This document shows positions 33,189 through 42,119 of a stretch of DNA of 64,000 bases, piece after piece (within the stretch, counting starts at the first letter, position 1; every line of letters starts with the position of its first letter). Source of the DNA: Microbacterium sp. C5A9. Its GTDB lineage: Bacteria; Actinomycetota; Actinomycetes; Actinomycetales; Microbacteriaceae. The notes under the pieces were generated by a model. It did no database searches. It worked only from the letters and a program-made list of their open reading frames with translations, and was not told the DNA's origin. The stretch covers positions 1 through 64,000 of the forward strand of contig NZ_JABXGD010000007.1 of assembly GCF_022627955.1 (NCBI RefSeq), given 5' to 3'. The translations under genes were made by a program, and so were the position numbers.

Positions 33189-34892
33189 ATGACGGATGCC
33201 GCGGCGCAGGGCGCCCATCGCGCCCGCTACCGCCGCATCCTGTCGTTCGCGGCGCGCGAGTTCATCAAGATCTGGTGGTTCGAACTCGTGCTGCCGCGCC
33301 TCGGCATGACCTCGATCGCGGAACGCACACGCGGTCCGCGGATGCAGCGCTTCGCGAAGCGGTTCCATGTGCTCGCCGTCGATCTCGGCGGCCTCATGAT
33401 CAAGGTCGGGCAGTTCATGTCCTCGCGCCTCGACGTGCTGCCGCCCGAGATCACGAAAGAGCTCGAGGGGCTGCAGGACGAGGTCCCCGCGGTGCCCTTC
33501 GCCGACATCCGCGCCGCGGCCGAGGTCGAACTCGGCATCCCGCTCGAGCAGGCCTACGCCTGGTTCGACCCGACGCCCGTGGCCGCGGCATCCCTCGGCC
33601 AGGCGCACCGTGCCCGCCTGGCGGAGCAGGATGCGGCGGACACCGGACTCGACAGCGTCATCGTCAAGGTGCAGCGTCCGGGCATCGATGAGATCGTCGC
33701 GGTCGACCTCGCGGCGCTCCGCCGCGTCGCGACCTGGCTCACCCGGGTGCGCCTGGTCTCCGACCGTGTCGACGCCCCCGCGCTCGTCGAGGAGTTCGCC
33801 GAGACGAGCCTCGAGGAGATCGACTACCTGCATGAGGCGGCGAGCGCCGAGCGCTTCCGCGAGAACTTCGCCGAGGACCCGCGCGTCGACACCCCCGAGA
33901 TCGTGTGGGAGCGCTCGACCCGACGCGTGCTCACGCTGTCCGATGTCACCGCGATCAAGATCAACGACACGGATGCCCTGCGCGCGGCGGGCATCGATCC
34001 GGCCGCCGTGGCCGACGCGTTCGCCGAGGTGATGTTCGACCAGGTCTTCACGCACAGCTTCGTGCATGCCGACCCGCACCCCGGCAACATCTTCGTGACG
34101 CCGCTCCCGGCGACCGAACCGGGGGCGCGCGAGACGGGGCAGAGCTTCCGCCTCACCTTCATCGACTTCGGCATGATGGCCGAGGTCCCCGACAATCTGC
34201 GTGACGGATTGCGGATGCTGCTCATCGCCGTGACAGCGCGCGACAGCCGCGGACTCGTGAAGGCCGCGCAGGAGATCGGGGTGCTGCTGCCCTCCGCCGA
34301 CACCGCCGAGCTCGAGCGCGCGCTGCGTGCTCTGTTCTCCCGGTTCGGCGGCATGGGCTTCGCCGAGCTCGCGACCGTCGACCCCCGTGAGTTCAAGGAT
34401 TTCGCCGACGAGTTCGGCGACATGGTGCGCTCGCTCCCCCTGCAGCTGCCCGAGAACATGCTGCTGCTCATCCGCGCGGTCTCGCTGACCTCGGGCATGT
34501 GCTCGAGCCTCGACCCGACCTTCAACGTGTGGGATGCCGCGGAGCCCTACGCCGGACGACTCCTGCGCGACGAGTCGGGCAACCTCATGCAGGACATGGC
34601 CCAGCAGGCCATGGAGACCGCCGCGGTCACCTACCGCCTGCCCAAGCGCATCGACGCGATCATCACCCGCGTCGACGACGGCAACGTCACGTTCGACACC
34701 TCGGCCCTCGAGCGCCGCCTCGACCGGCTCGAGGGCATCGCCCGCCGCATCGGCTCGGGGGTGCTGTTCGCGGCGATGCTCGTCGGGGGAGCCCTGCTCG
34801 TCCCCGCGATCCCGCCCCTCGGCATCACGCTCCTCTGCGTCTCGGCCCTGCCCCTGCTGCACTCGGTGTTCGGCGGGCGTCGCGGGCGCTGA
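33189..34892 (+). CDS. ABC1/UbiB/ADCK-family atypical kinase
   Basis: A 567-residue member of the UbiB family. The family's own N-terminal KxGQ motif is KVGQF at 72-76, the Ala-rich loop AAASLGQAHRARL follows, then the Lys of VIVKVQRPG, ExD in EEFAETSLEEIDYLHEA, DPHPGN at 295-300 and the metal-binding DFG at 326-328. Two hydrophobic segments at the C-terminus (IGSGVLFAAMLVGGALLVPAIPPLG) anchor it in the membrane. By family knowledge such proteins support quinone or isoprenoid lipid metabolism. Probably co-transcribed with the PadR gene. Confidence 0.92.
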   Translation: MTDAAAQGAHRARYRRILSFAAREFIKIWWFELVLPRLGMTSIAERTRGPRMQRFAKRFHVLAVDLGGLMIKVGQFMSSRLDVLPPEITKELEGLQDEVPAVPFADIRAAAEVELGIPLEQAYAWFDPTPVAAASLGQAHRARLAEQDAADTGLDSVIVKVQRPGIDEIVAVDLAALRRVATWLTRVRLVSDRVDAPALVEEFAETSLEEIDYLHEAASAERFRENFAEDPRVDTPEIVWERSTRRVLTLSDVTAIKINDTDALRAAGIDPAAVADAFAEVMFDQVFTHSFVHADPHPGNIFVTPLPATEPGARETGQSFRLTFIDFGMMAEVPDNLRDGLRMLLIAVTARDSRGLVKAAQEIGVLLPSADTAELERALRALFSRFGGMGFAELATVDPREFKDFADEFGDMVRSLPLQLPENMLLLIRAVSLTSGMCSSLDPTFNVWDAAEPYAGRLLRDESGNLMQDMAQQAMETAAVTYRLPKRIDAIITRVDDGNVTFDTSALERRLDRLEGIARRIGSGVLFAAMLVGGALLVPAIPPLGITLLCVSALPLLHSVFGGRRGR

Positions 34893-34903
34893 CTCGCGTC
34901 CTC

Positions 34904-34944
34904 GGTCGGTGAGCGAGGCCCGCGGAGCGGCCCGAGACGACGCG
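34904..34944 (+). repeat. 41-nt intergenic repeat element, copy
   Basis: Differs from the element at 88-128 in three of 41 positions. It lies 12 bases after the UbiB-type gene stop and before the BCCT gene, where it may act on transcript ends. Confidence 0.85.
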
Positions 34945-34981
34945 TGCTGCGACCAGGGCCTGCCACTCGCAGAATGCCGGC

Positions 34982-36997
34982 ATGGGAGAATCGGTTCTCA
35001 TGGATACTCCGGACGATAAGACGCCCCCGAGGAACGACGCTCCGAAGACCTCCACCGCGGCGATCCGTCAGGCCGCGAAGGCCACCGAGACCGCGCAAAA
35101 GATCGTCCGTGACATCGCCGCCGTGCCGCCGCGCGGCGTGCATCCGGCGCTCGTCCCCGGCGTCGCGGTCGAGGAGACCGGCCGCACCTACCGCACCGAC
35201 CCGCTGGTCTTCGGCGTCGCCGTCGCGCTGACCGTCGCGTTCATCGCCTGGGGCGTGTTCGCGGGCGACAACCTCTCGGGCACGACCTCGACCGTGCTCG
35301 CGTGGGTGGTCGAGTACTTCGGCTTCTTCTTCACCACGATCGCCACCGTCATCCTCGTGTTCATGCTGTTCGTCGGCTTCAGTCGCTACGGACGCATCCC
35401 GCTCGGACGCGACGACGAGGAGCCCGAGTTCTCGATGTTCTCGTGGATCTCGATGCTCTTCGCCGCGGGCATGGGCATCGGCCTCGTGTTCTGGGGCGCC
35501 GCCGAGCCGCTCACCTTCTTCGAGAACCCGCCGCCCGGCACGGTCGAGGCGAACACCCTCGAGGCCATGCACACCGCGCAGGCGCAGGTGCTCTACCACT
35601 GGGGTCCGCAGGCGTGGGCGTTCTACGCTCTCGTCGGCGGCGCGATCGCCTACGGCGCGTTCCGCCGCGGCCGCACCCCGCTGATCTCGTCGATCTTCGC
35701 CCCGCTGCTGGGCGAGGGCCGCACCGCCGGGCCGCTCGGTCGCACGATCGACATCTTCTCGATCATTGTGACGCTGTTCGGCACCGCGGCCTCGCTCGGA
35801 CTCGGCGCCCTGCAGATCGGCCACGGCGTCGAGATCGTCAGCGGCATCGGCGAGCTCGGCAACGGCGTGCTCATCGCCGCGATCGCCGTGCTCACGGCCT
35901 GCTTCATCGCCTCCGCGGTCTCGGGGGTCTCGAAGGGCATCCGCGCGCTGTCGAACATCAACGCGGTCGTCGCGCTGCTGCTCGCCTTCTTCGTGTTCTT
36001 CGTCGGCCCGACGCTGCTGATCCTCAACGTCATCCCCTCGGTCGCCGTGCAGTTCCTCGGCGACCTGCCCGAGATGGTCGCGCGCTCGGCGTCGCAGGGC
36101 GATGAGGCGCAGATGTTCCTCTCGAGCTGGACGATCTTCTACTGGGCGTGGTGGATCTCGTGGTCGCCGTTCGTCGGCATGTTCATCGCCAAGATCTCGC
36201 GCGGACGCACGCTGCGTCAGTTCGTGTCGGTCGTCATCGTCGTGCCCGCGGTCATCTCGCTCGTCTGGTTCGCGATCTTCGGAACCACGGCGATCCAGCA
36301 GCAGATGGACGGCGCGAACCTCACCGTCGATCCGCCCGAGGAGGTGCTCTTCGGTGTGCTCGAGAACCTGCCCTTCCCGCTGATCACGAGCATCGTCTTG
36401 ATCCTGCTGATCGCGATCTTCTTCATCACCGGCGCCGACTCCGCATCCCTCGTGATGGGCACGCTGTCGCAGCAGGGGCGCCCCGAGCCGTCGCGCTGGG
36501 TCGCGGTCGTCTGGGGTGTGCTGGTGGGGGTGATCGCCGCGGTCCTGCTCGTCTCAGGTGAGGAGGGCAGCGGGCTGCGCTCACTGCAGAACGTCACCAT
36601 CATCGCCGCGCTGCCGTTCGCGGTGATCATGGCGTTCATGATGGTCGCGTTCATGAAGGATCTCCGCCGCGACCCGATGATCCTGCGCGACCGGTACGCC
36701 CGCATGGCCGTGCGCCACAGCGTCATGGCGGGTCTCGAGGAGTACGGCGACGACTTCGCGCTCGTGCCCGTCGAGTACGACCACTCCGAAGACGACCTCG
36801 ACTGGATCGACGAGGCCGACGTCGACGACAGCCTCGCCGAGGTCTACGCGACCGCGACCGAGGCGATCGACATCATCCCGGATGCCGGGGCGGCTGGAGA
36901 TTCGGATGCGGATGCGGATGCCGGTGCGGCTGCTGATGCCGATGCTGACGCGGCTGCGACTGCCGGCCCCTCCGACCTCGCGGACCGTCCGTCCTGA
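34982..36997 (+). CDS. BCCT-family betaine/choline/carnitine transporter
   Basis: A 671-residue secondary carrier with 12 predicted helices (about 70-600). The signature MGIGLVFWGAAEPLTFF and the substrate-binding WTIFYWAWWISWSPFVGMFIAKISRGRT are intact, pointing to a sodium- or proton-coupled betaine-type osmolyte importer. The 75-residue N-terminal and 90-residue C-terminal cytosolic tails are long; the C-tail is acidic and ends in a DADADA-type repeat encoded by GGATGC repeats. An alternative ATG at 35000 has GGGAG upstream and could be the real start. The bases GAGAA-N4-TTCTC at 34986-34999 form an inverted repeat overlapping the start. Confidence 0.92.
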   Translation: MGESVLMDTPDDKTPPRNDAPKTSTAAIRQAAKATETAQKIVRDIAAVPPRGVHPALVPGVAVEETGRTYRTDPLVFGVAVALTVAFIAWGVFAGDNLSGTTSTVLAWVVEYFGFFFTTIATVILVFMLFVGFSRYGRIPLGRDDEEPEFSMFSWISMLFAAGMGIGLVFWGAAEPLTFFENPPPGTVEANTLEAMHTAQAQVLYHWGPQAWAFYALVGGAIAYGAFRRGRTPLISSIFAPLLGEGRTAGPLGRTIDIFSIIVTLFGTAASLGLGALQIGHGVEIVSGIGELGNGVLIAAIAVLTACFIASAVSGVSKGIRALSNINAVVALLLAFFVFFVGPTLLILNVIPSVAVQFLGDLPEMVARSASQGDEAQMFLSSWTIFYWAWWISWSPFVGMFIAKISRGRTLRQFVSVVIVVPAVISLVWFAIFGTTAIQQQMDGANLTVDPPEEVLFGVLENLPFPLITSIVLILLIAIFFITGADSASLVMGTLSQQGRPEPSRWVAVVWGVLVGVIAAVLLVSGEEGSGLRSLQNVTIIAALPFAVIMAFMMVAFMKDLRRDPMILRDRYARMAVRHSVMAGLEEYGDDFALVPVEYDHSEDDLDWIDEADVDDSLAEVYATATEAIDIIPDAGAAGDSDADADAGAAADADADAAATAGPSDLADRPS

Positions 36998-37027
36998 CGC
37001 CGCGCGCGGTCCCCGGCGGTGCCGCGA

Positions 37028-37190
37028 CATCGGGCGGGGTCGAAAAGGCACCGGATCCGACCGATTCGGGTGCGGAATCGACCCCGGCTGGTTCGGCAGC
37101 ATCGGGCGGGGTCGAAAAGGCACCGGATCCGACCGATTCGGGTGCGGAATCGACCCCGGCTGGTTCGGGTGCGGAATCGACCCCGGCTAG
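37028..37190. repeat. Tandem repeat, 72-bp period, with a third partial unit
   Basis: 37028-37096 is repeated at 37100-37168 with no difference seen, and 37165-37190 repeats the 28-nt tail again. Each unit starts CATCGGGCGGGGTCG and contains CGACCCC as the inverted match of GGGGTCG, so each can fold into a hairpin. It lies between convergent genes (BCCT carrier and DUF2867-type SDR). Confidence 0.85.
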
Positions 37191-37269
37191 TTGGGGGCGA
37201 GCGACCCCGCAGGAGGTGGGCGAGCGACCCGTGCCGGGCGCTCAGATGCGGGCGGTCAGATGAGGGCGC

Positions 37270-38874
37270 TCAGAGGATGGGGGTCGTCTTCTCGGGTGCC
37301 GGCGCGACCGTCTCGACCGGCGTCGCCGCGGTGTCGGTGATCCGGGCGGCCATGCCCGCGAAGATGAACCCGTGGAAGGGCAGCACGCCCAGCCAGTACA
37401 GGCGCCCGGCGAGTCCGCGGGGGAAGAACACCGCGCGCTGCTCGTAACGGGATCCCTCGCCGTCGGGCAGTGCCCGGAGCTCGAGCCAGGCCTCGCCCGG
37501 CACCTTCATCTCGGCGCGCAGCCGCAGCAGCCCGCCGCTCGCGGGTGAGGCGTCGGTCTCGCGCCCCGGTTCCTCGACGGCTTCGACGCGCCAGAAATCG
37601 ATCGCGTCGCCGACGCGCGCCTCCGACCTGCTGCGACGCCCCCGGCGCAGTCCCACGCCGCCGACGAGGCGGTCCATCCACCCGCGCACGGCCCACAGGA
37701 ACTTCGACGAGTACCACCCGTTCTCGCCGCCGATGCCGACGATCACGCGCCACAGCGCATCGACCGGTGCTTTCGTGCGCAGCGACCGGGCGTCCGTGAA
37801 CACGGTCCGCCCCGCCCACTCCGGGTCGCTCGGCAGCGGATCGCTCGGTGCGCCCGAGACCTCGGCATCCTGCCAGCTCGTCTCGATGGTGTCGGCGTCC
37901 ACGCGACCCAGCGCCATCGCGACCGCCCGGCGATACGGCGTCAGGCCGCTCTCCGGCCGGGGGATGAGCTCGTCCACCGCACGGTCCTTGACGATGCACT
38001 CGTTCTGCAGCGACGCCACCAGCGGGCGGGCGATCGAGCGCGGCACCGGCGTCACGAGGTTCACCCAGTGCGACGCGAGTCCGGGCGTCAGCACCGGCAG
38101 CGAGGCGATCGCGCGCTGGCGGAGTCCCGCCTCGAGCGCGTAGCCGTTCATCATCTGTCCGTAGCGCAGCACGTCGGGTCCGCCGATGTCGACCGCGCGG
38201 TTGACGGTGTCGTCGACGCGGGCCGCACCGAGCAGATAGTGCAGCACGTCGCGCACGGCGATGGGCTGGATGCGGTTGCGCACCCACTTCGGAGCCGGCA
38301 TGTACGGCAGCACATCGGTGAGGTGGCGGATCATCTCGAACGACGCCGAGCCCGAGCCGATCACGACGCCGGCCTGAAGTACGAGCGTCGGCACGCCGGA
38401 TTCGAGGAAGATCTCGCCGACCCGCACGCGCGAACGCAGGTGCGGCGACAGCTTCGCGTCATCCGGGTGCAGCCCGCCGAGGTAGACGATGCGGCGCACG
38501 CCGGCCTTCGCCGCGGCCTCCGCGACCGTGGTCGCCGCGCGCTCGTCGCTCTCCTCGAAGCCCTTGCCCGCGCTCATCGAGTGGATCAGGTAGTAGACGA
38601 CATCGACGTCGTCCATGGCCTCGGCCACGGCATCCTCGTCGTCGGCCGATCCCTCGACGATCTCGCAGTCCGCACCCCAGGGGAAGGATGCCGCGCGTGC
38701 GGCGTCGCGTGCGAGCAGTCGCACCCGGTATCCGGCGTTCACGAGCCGCGGGGTGAGGCGGCCGCCGATGTAGCCGGTGGCTCCGAGCACGAGGGCGCGA
38801 GGCGCCGATCCGTCGTCGCGGGGATGTGCGCGCAGGGCGTCTTCGTGCCCGGTGGGCTGGGTGAGCTCGGTCAT
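37270..38874 (-). CDS. SDR-like NAD(P)-binding protein with DUF2867 domain
   Basis: A 534-residue two-domain protein. Residues about 25-330 are an atypical (extended-type) SDR: ALVLGATGYIGGRLTPRLVNAGYRVRLLAR, then VYYLIHSM and RRIVYLGGLHP; the classical YxxxK is not evident. The C-terminal DUF2867 part (WRVIVGIGGENGWYSSKFLWAVRGWMDRLVGGVGLRRGRR) is of the SRPBCC-like type usually fused to such proteins. Reaction unknown. ATG at 38874 is preferred over an upstream TTG-like start. It is divergent from the small stress-like genes and shares their CTAG-rich promoter region. Confidence 0.88.
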   Translation of the reverse strand: MTELTQPTGHEDALRAHPRDDGSAPRALVLGATGYIGGRLTPRLVNAGYRVRLLARDAARAASFPWGADCEIVEGSADDEDAVAEAMDDVDVVYYLIHSMSAGKGFEESDERAATTVAEAAAKAGVRRIVYLGGLHPDDAKLSPHLRSRVRVGEIFLESGVPTLVLQAGVVIGSGSASFEMIRHLTDVLPYMPAPKWVRNRIQPIAVRDVLHYLLGAARVDDTVNRAVDIGGPDVLRYGQMMNGYALEAGLRQRAIASLPVLTPGLASHWVNLVTPVPRSIARPLVASLQNECIVKDRAVDELIPRPESGLTPYRRAVAMALGRVDADTIETSWQDAEVSGAPSDPLPSDPEWAGRTVFTDARSLRTKAPVDALWRVIVGIGGENGWYSSKFLWAVRGWMDRLVGGVGLRRGRRSRSEARVGDAIDFWRVEAVEEPGRETDASPASGGLLRLRAEMKVPGEAWLELRALPDGEGSRYEQRAVFFPRGLAGRLYWLGVLPFHGFIFAGMAARITDTAATPVETVAPAPEKTTPIL

Positions 38875-38908
38875 GTTCCCGAGCGTAGGCGCGAAGGCTG
38901 AGTTTTTC

Positions 38909-38945
38909 ACTAGGTTGGTATATGACTAGTTCATCTAGTAATCTT
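38909..38945. promoter_or_regulatory. CTAG-rich divergent regulatory region
   Basis: Three CTAG tetramers (38910, 38926, 38935) in 30 bp; ACTAG-N5-CTAGT at 38925-38939 is a perfect inverted repeat. The string CTAGTAATCTT at 38935-38945 recurs exactly at 42626-42636. CTAG is normally rare in such genomes. Candidate MarR operator or alternative-sigma promoter. Confidence 0.55.
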
Positions 38946-38965
38946 CTGCCCGAGGAAGGTGAGAC

Positions 38966-39217
38966 ATGGCCGCGATGACGGACACCCGCACGAGAGTCAC
39001 CCGTTCGTCGCGCCGCGCGCTCGTCGCAGCAGACTCGATCAGCCTCGCTCCGCTCTCGGCACGAGAGGCCGTCGGACGATCGACCGGCATCGAGCCCGTG
39101 GTCGTCGGCGTCGCCCGATCGCCCCTGTGGCGGGCCCTCGGCATCGCCGGGCTCGTCGCCCTCGTCGCCGCCGGATCGCTGCCGCTGATGGCCGACCTCC
39201 TGTCGCTGCCGCTCTGA
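38966..39217 (+). CDS. Small single-pass membrane protein
   Basis: An 83-residue protein: a polar basic N-terminus of about 50 residues, then one hydrophobic helix (ALGIAGLVALVAAGSLPLMADLL) close to the C-terminus. GAGGAAGG precedes the ATG. No family recognised. Its place before a CsbD-like gene and after a CTAG-type promoter suggests a stress-related membrane peptide. Confidence 0.7.
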   Translation: MAAMTDTRTRVTRSSRRALVAADSISLAPLSAREAVGRSTGIEPVVVGVARSPLWRALGIAGLVALVAAGSLPLMADLLSLPL

Positions 39218-39280
39218 GATCGCAGACCGCGCGGATCGCAGCCACCACAGACCACCGTTGGAAGAGAGAAAGGCCCCCCC

Positions 39281-39451
39281 ATGGGACTCGATGACAAGAT
39301 CAAGAACGCCGCTCAGGACCTCACCGGCAAGGCCAAGGAGGCCGTCGGAAAGGTGACCGACAACGAGAAGCTCGAGGCCGAGGGTCGTGCCGACCAGGCC
39401 AAGGCCAGCGTCAAGAAGGCCGGCGAGAACGTGAAGGACGCGCTCAACTGA
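39281..39451 (+). CDS. CsbD-family stress protein
   Basis: A 56-residue, highly charged protein starting MGLDDKIKNAAQDLTGKAKEAVG, with the typical CsbD pattern of Lys/Ala/Glu helices and the phrase LEAEGRADQAK. CsbD-like proteins are abundant general-stress proteins of unknown mechanism. GAGAAAGG lies upstream. It is followed by a strong terminator at 39469-39494. Confidence 0.92.
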   Translation: MGLDDKIKNAAQDLTGKAKEAVGKVTDNEKLEAEGRADQAKASVKKAGENVKDALN

Positions 39452-39468
39452 GAGCCGTCACAGTGTGC

Positions 39469-39494
39469 GGGGAGGCGACGACTGTCGCCTCCCC
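39469..39494 (+). terminator. Intrinsic terminator after the CsbD gene
   Basis: A perfect 11-bp stem GGGGAGGCGAC / GTCGCCTCCCC with a GACT loop, 17 bases past the stop codon. Confidence 0.8.
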
Positions 39495-39551
39495 GTCGTC
39501 TGTTCCCGCGCATGATCTGATGCCCGGGGATGCAGGAGAGAGAAGGACAGC

Positions 39552-41153
39552 ATGTCGGAAACCGTGAAGAAGGACTCCCTGTGGCGGCGCCTCGGCCGTC
39601 GAGTGGGACTCGTCAAGGATGACGAGCTCCGTCGTCTCACCGTCGACGACGTGACGGTCGTCGACCGACCCATGCTGAAGCGCGCGGTCGCCGGCACCGT
39701 GGTCGGCAACCTCATGGAGTGGTACGACATCGGTGTCTACGGATACCTCGCGGTCATCATCGGCCGTGCGTTCCTGCCGGATGCCTCGGCGGGCGCGCAG
39801 TCGCTGTTCTCGCTCGGCGTGTTCGCGGTGACCTTCGTCGCGCGTCCGCTCGGCGGCATCGTGCTCGGCCAGCTGGGCGACAGGATGGGTCGCCAGCGCG
39901 TACTCGCGTTCACGTTGATCATGATGGCCGCAGCGACCTTCCTCATCGGAGTGCTGCCCGACTTCTCGGTCATCGGCGTCTGGGCGCCGATCCTGCTCAT
40001 CGTGCTCAAGCTCGCGCAGGGCTTCTCGACCGGCGGCGAGTACGCCGGTGCGACCACCTTCATCACCGAGTACGCGCCGGACAAGCGCCGCGGTTTCTAC
40101 GCCTCGCTGCTCGACCTCGGCTCGTACATGGGCTTCGCGATCGGCGCGGCGTTCGTGTCGATCCTGCAGCTCACCCTGTCGGCCGAGGTCATGCAGGGCT
40201 TCGCGTGGCGCATCCCCTTCCTCGTGGCGCTGCCCCTCGGGCTCATCGCGATCTACTTCCGCCTCAAGATCGAAGACACTCCGGCCTTCCAGGAGGCTCA
40301 GGAGTCCGCGCAGCGTGCGGCCGACGACGCCAAGTCCTCGGCGGATGCGCCCAAGGGCGTCATCGCGCTGATCCGCGCGTACTGGCGCGAGCTGCTCACC
40401 GCATTCGTGCTCGTCGCCGCCGCCAACACGGTCGGATACGCGCTGACGTCGTACATGCCGACGTACCTGACCGGAACCCTCGGCTACGACGAGGTGCACG
40501 GCACCCTGCTCACGCTGCCCGTGCTCATCGCGATGGCGCTCTGCATCCCCCTCACGGGAAAGCTCTCCGACCGCATCGGACGCAAGAGGGTGCTGTTCAT
40601 CGGCTCGGTCTCGGCGATCGTGCTGGCCGTGCCGTCGTTCCTGTTCATGATGCACGGCGAGATCTGGTCGACCCTGCTCGGACTGGTGCTCCTCGCCTTC
40701 CCGGTGACGTTCTATGTCGCGAACCTCGCGTCGTCGCTGCCGGCACTCTTCCCGACCTCGTCGCGATACGGCGGCATGGGCATCTCGTACAACCTCGCGG
40801 TGGCGCTGTTCGCCGGTACGGCACCGGTGGTCATGGAGGCGCTCGTGCAGATGACCGGCTCGTCGCTCGCTCCGGCGTTCTACGTGATCGGAACCTCGAT
40901 CGCGGGCTTCATCGCCGTGGTCGTGCTCAAGGAGTCGGCGCGCCGGCCGCTGCCGGGAGCGATGCCGAGCGTGCAGACGATCGAAGAGGCGATCGAGCTC
41001 GTCGAGACGCAGGAGGAGAACCCCGACCTCGACCTCGACGAGCTCTTCCCCGAGCGCCTCGAGAACGCGGAGTACGTGGCAGAGCTCGCCGAGCAGGCGC
41101 AGCAGGATGCCCAGGCCGACCAGCAGGCCGAGGGGCAGGCCGAGAAGGCCTGA
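39552..41153 (+). CDS. MFS metabolite:H+ symporter (ProP/MHS-like)
   Basis: A 533-residue major-facilitator of the metabolite:H+ symporter family. The helix 1 phrase GTVVGNLMEWYDIGVYGYLA and the loop GQLGDRMGRQRVL are typical for ProP and related osmolyte or dicarboxylate symporters, as is QGFSTGGEYAGATTFITEYAPDKRRGF. A 40-residue N-terminal and a 55-residue acidic, Gln/Ala-rich C-terminal tail extend into the cytosol (ProP has a C-terminal osmosensing coiled coil; the tail here is similar in position only). Own promoter after a terminator. Confidence 0.92.
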   Translation: MSETVKKDSLWRRLGRRVGLVKDDELRRLTVDDVTVVDRPMLKRAVAGTVVGNLMEWYDIGVYGYLAVIIGRAFLPDASAGAQSLFSLGVFAVTFVARPLGGIVLGQLGDRMGRQRVLAFTLIMMAAATFLIGVLPDFSVIGVWAPILLIVLKLAQGFSTGGEYAGATTFITEYAPDKRRGFYASLLDLGSYMGFAIGAAFVSILQLTLSAEVMQGFAWRIPFLVALPLGLIAIYFRLKIEDTPAFQEAQESAQRAADDAKSSADAPKGVIALIRAYWRELLTAFVLVAAANTVGYALTSYMPTYLTGTLGYDEVHGTLLTLPVLIAMALCIPLTGKLSDRIGRKRVLFIGSVSAIVLAVPSFLFMMHGEIWSTLLGLVLLAFPVTFYVANLASSLPALFPTSSRYGGMGISYNLAVALFAGTAPVVMEALVQMTGSSLAPAFYVIGTSIAGFIAVVVLKESARRPLPGAMPSVQTIEEAIELVETQEENPDLDLDELFPERLENAEYVAELAEQAQQDAQADQQAEGQAEKA

Positions 41154-41167
41154 TCGTCCCGTCGGGC

Positions 41168-41190
41168 GGCCGGTCGATGTGCGACCGGCC
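41168..41190. terminator. Bidirectional terminator hairpin
   Basis: Perfect 9-bp stem GGCCGGTCG / CGACCGGCC with loop ATGTG, between the convergent MFS and MarR genes. Confidence 0.75.
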
Positions 41191-41198
41191 CTCGGCGG

Positions 41199-41759
41199 TC
41201 ATTCGCCCGAGGACTCCGATTCCTCGTGCGAGCGGATGACGTCGCGGAGCTCCTGATCGAGGTCCGTCGCCTCCTCGATCGCCGAGGTCATGCCGGCCAG
41301 GAACCGCGTGACCACGGCGCGCTCCTTGTCGCTCATCTCGTCGACGAGCGCGAGCATCCGGCGGTGCATCGCGCCGAGGGTCTCGCGCACCTCGTCGTCG
41401 CTGCTCACGGTCGGCACCACCACGCCGGCGCGACGGTCGGTGGGGTGCGGCTCGCGGCGGGCGTGCCCGCCCTTCTCGAGGCGATCGATGAGGGTGGTGG
41501 TGGACGCCGTCGAGATGTCGAGCACGCGGGCGAGGTCGACCGGGCGCACGATGCGGCCGGCGCGCTGCTCGCGCAGCAGGAAGCGCAGCGCCACGAGGTC
41601 GGTCTCGTTCATGCCCATCGAGACGCGTGTGCGGGCGCGCATCGCCGTCTCCGCCGAGCGGTAGCGGCGCAGGAGGTTGAGGACGTCGACCGTGCTGGCG
41701 CTGTCGGAATCCGGGTACCAGTAGCCGGAACGGGAGAACTCTTCAGGACCGGGCATCAC
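41199..41759 (-). CDS. MarR-family transcriptional regulator
   Basis: A 186-residue regulator. The winged helix is LARVLDISTASTTTLIDRLEKGGHARREPHPTDRRAGVVVPT (recognition helix TASTTTLIDRL and wing with the DRR motif), flanked by dimerisation helices (LLRRYRSAETAMRAR at the start, DKERAVVTRFLAGMTSAIEE at the end). Its ATG overlaps the stop of an 80-residue helical protein. May act on the CTAG-type sites nearby (inference). Confidence 0.9.
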   Translation of the reverse strand: MMPGPEEFSRSGYWYPDSDSASTVDVLNLLRRYRSAETAMRARTRVSMGMNETDLVALRFLLREQRAGRIVRPVDLARVLDISTASTTTLIDRLEKGGHARREPHPTDRRAGVVVPTVSSDDEVRETLGAMHRRMLALVDEMSDKERAVVTRFLAGMTSAIEEATDLDQELRDVIRSHEESESSGE

Positions 41760-41998
41760 GCCACCTCGCCGTCATCGCTCAGGTCGTCTCGCTGGTCGCG
41801 CTCGAGCATCTCGATCACGCCGGATTCGACCTCGGAGGGCACGATCTGAAGGATTCCGCCCGTGATCGCGTCGTGTTCTGCGGTGACGATCTGGTCGAGA
41901 CGCCACGTCGGCACCGTCGGAAACCGCTCGTGCAGGCGCTCGAGCATCTCGGCATACAAGATGTATCCCGCCTCCTCGAGAGTGAATCGCTCGACCAT
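41756..41998 (-). CDS. Small three-helix-bundle-like protein
   Basis: An 80-residue acidic protein: LYAEMLERLHERFPTVPTWRLDQIVTAEHDAI resembles the short three-helix bundle motif (L-x-x-RFP-x-VP...) found alone or in front of ArsC-like proteins of actinobacteria. ATG at 41998 has GGAAAGGA upstream. Coupled by ATGA to the following MarR gene. Function unknown. Confidence 0.7.
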   Translation of the reverse strand: MVERFTLEEAGYILYAEMLERLHERFPTVPTWRLDQIVTAEHDAITGGILQIVPSEVESGVIEMLERDQRDDLSDDGEVA

Positions 41999-42119
41999 GA
42001 CGTCCTTTCCGACAGACATCCATCTTCGCATCCGAAAGGACTGGCTGGTGGCATTGGATTTTGCTAGTCCGACTCGTTACGTGTCTTTCGAGTAGCATGG
42101 AGGCGTCAGGGGGTGACGA

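Noticed and set aside
34631..35824. A 397-codon minus-strand open frame
   Set aside because: Antisense to the end of the UbiB-type gene and the BCCT transporter; composition is Glu/Arg/Gly/His repeats.
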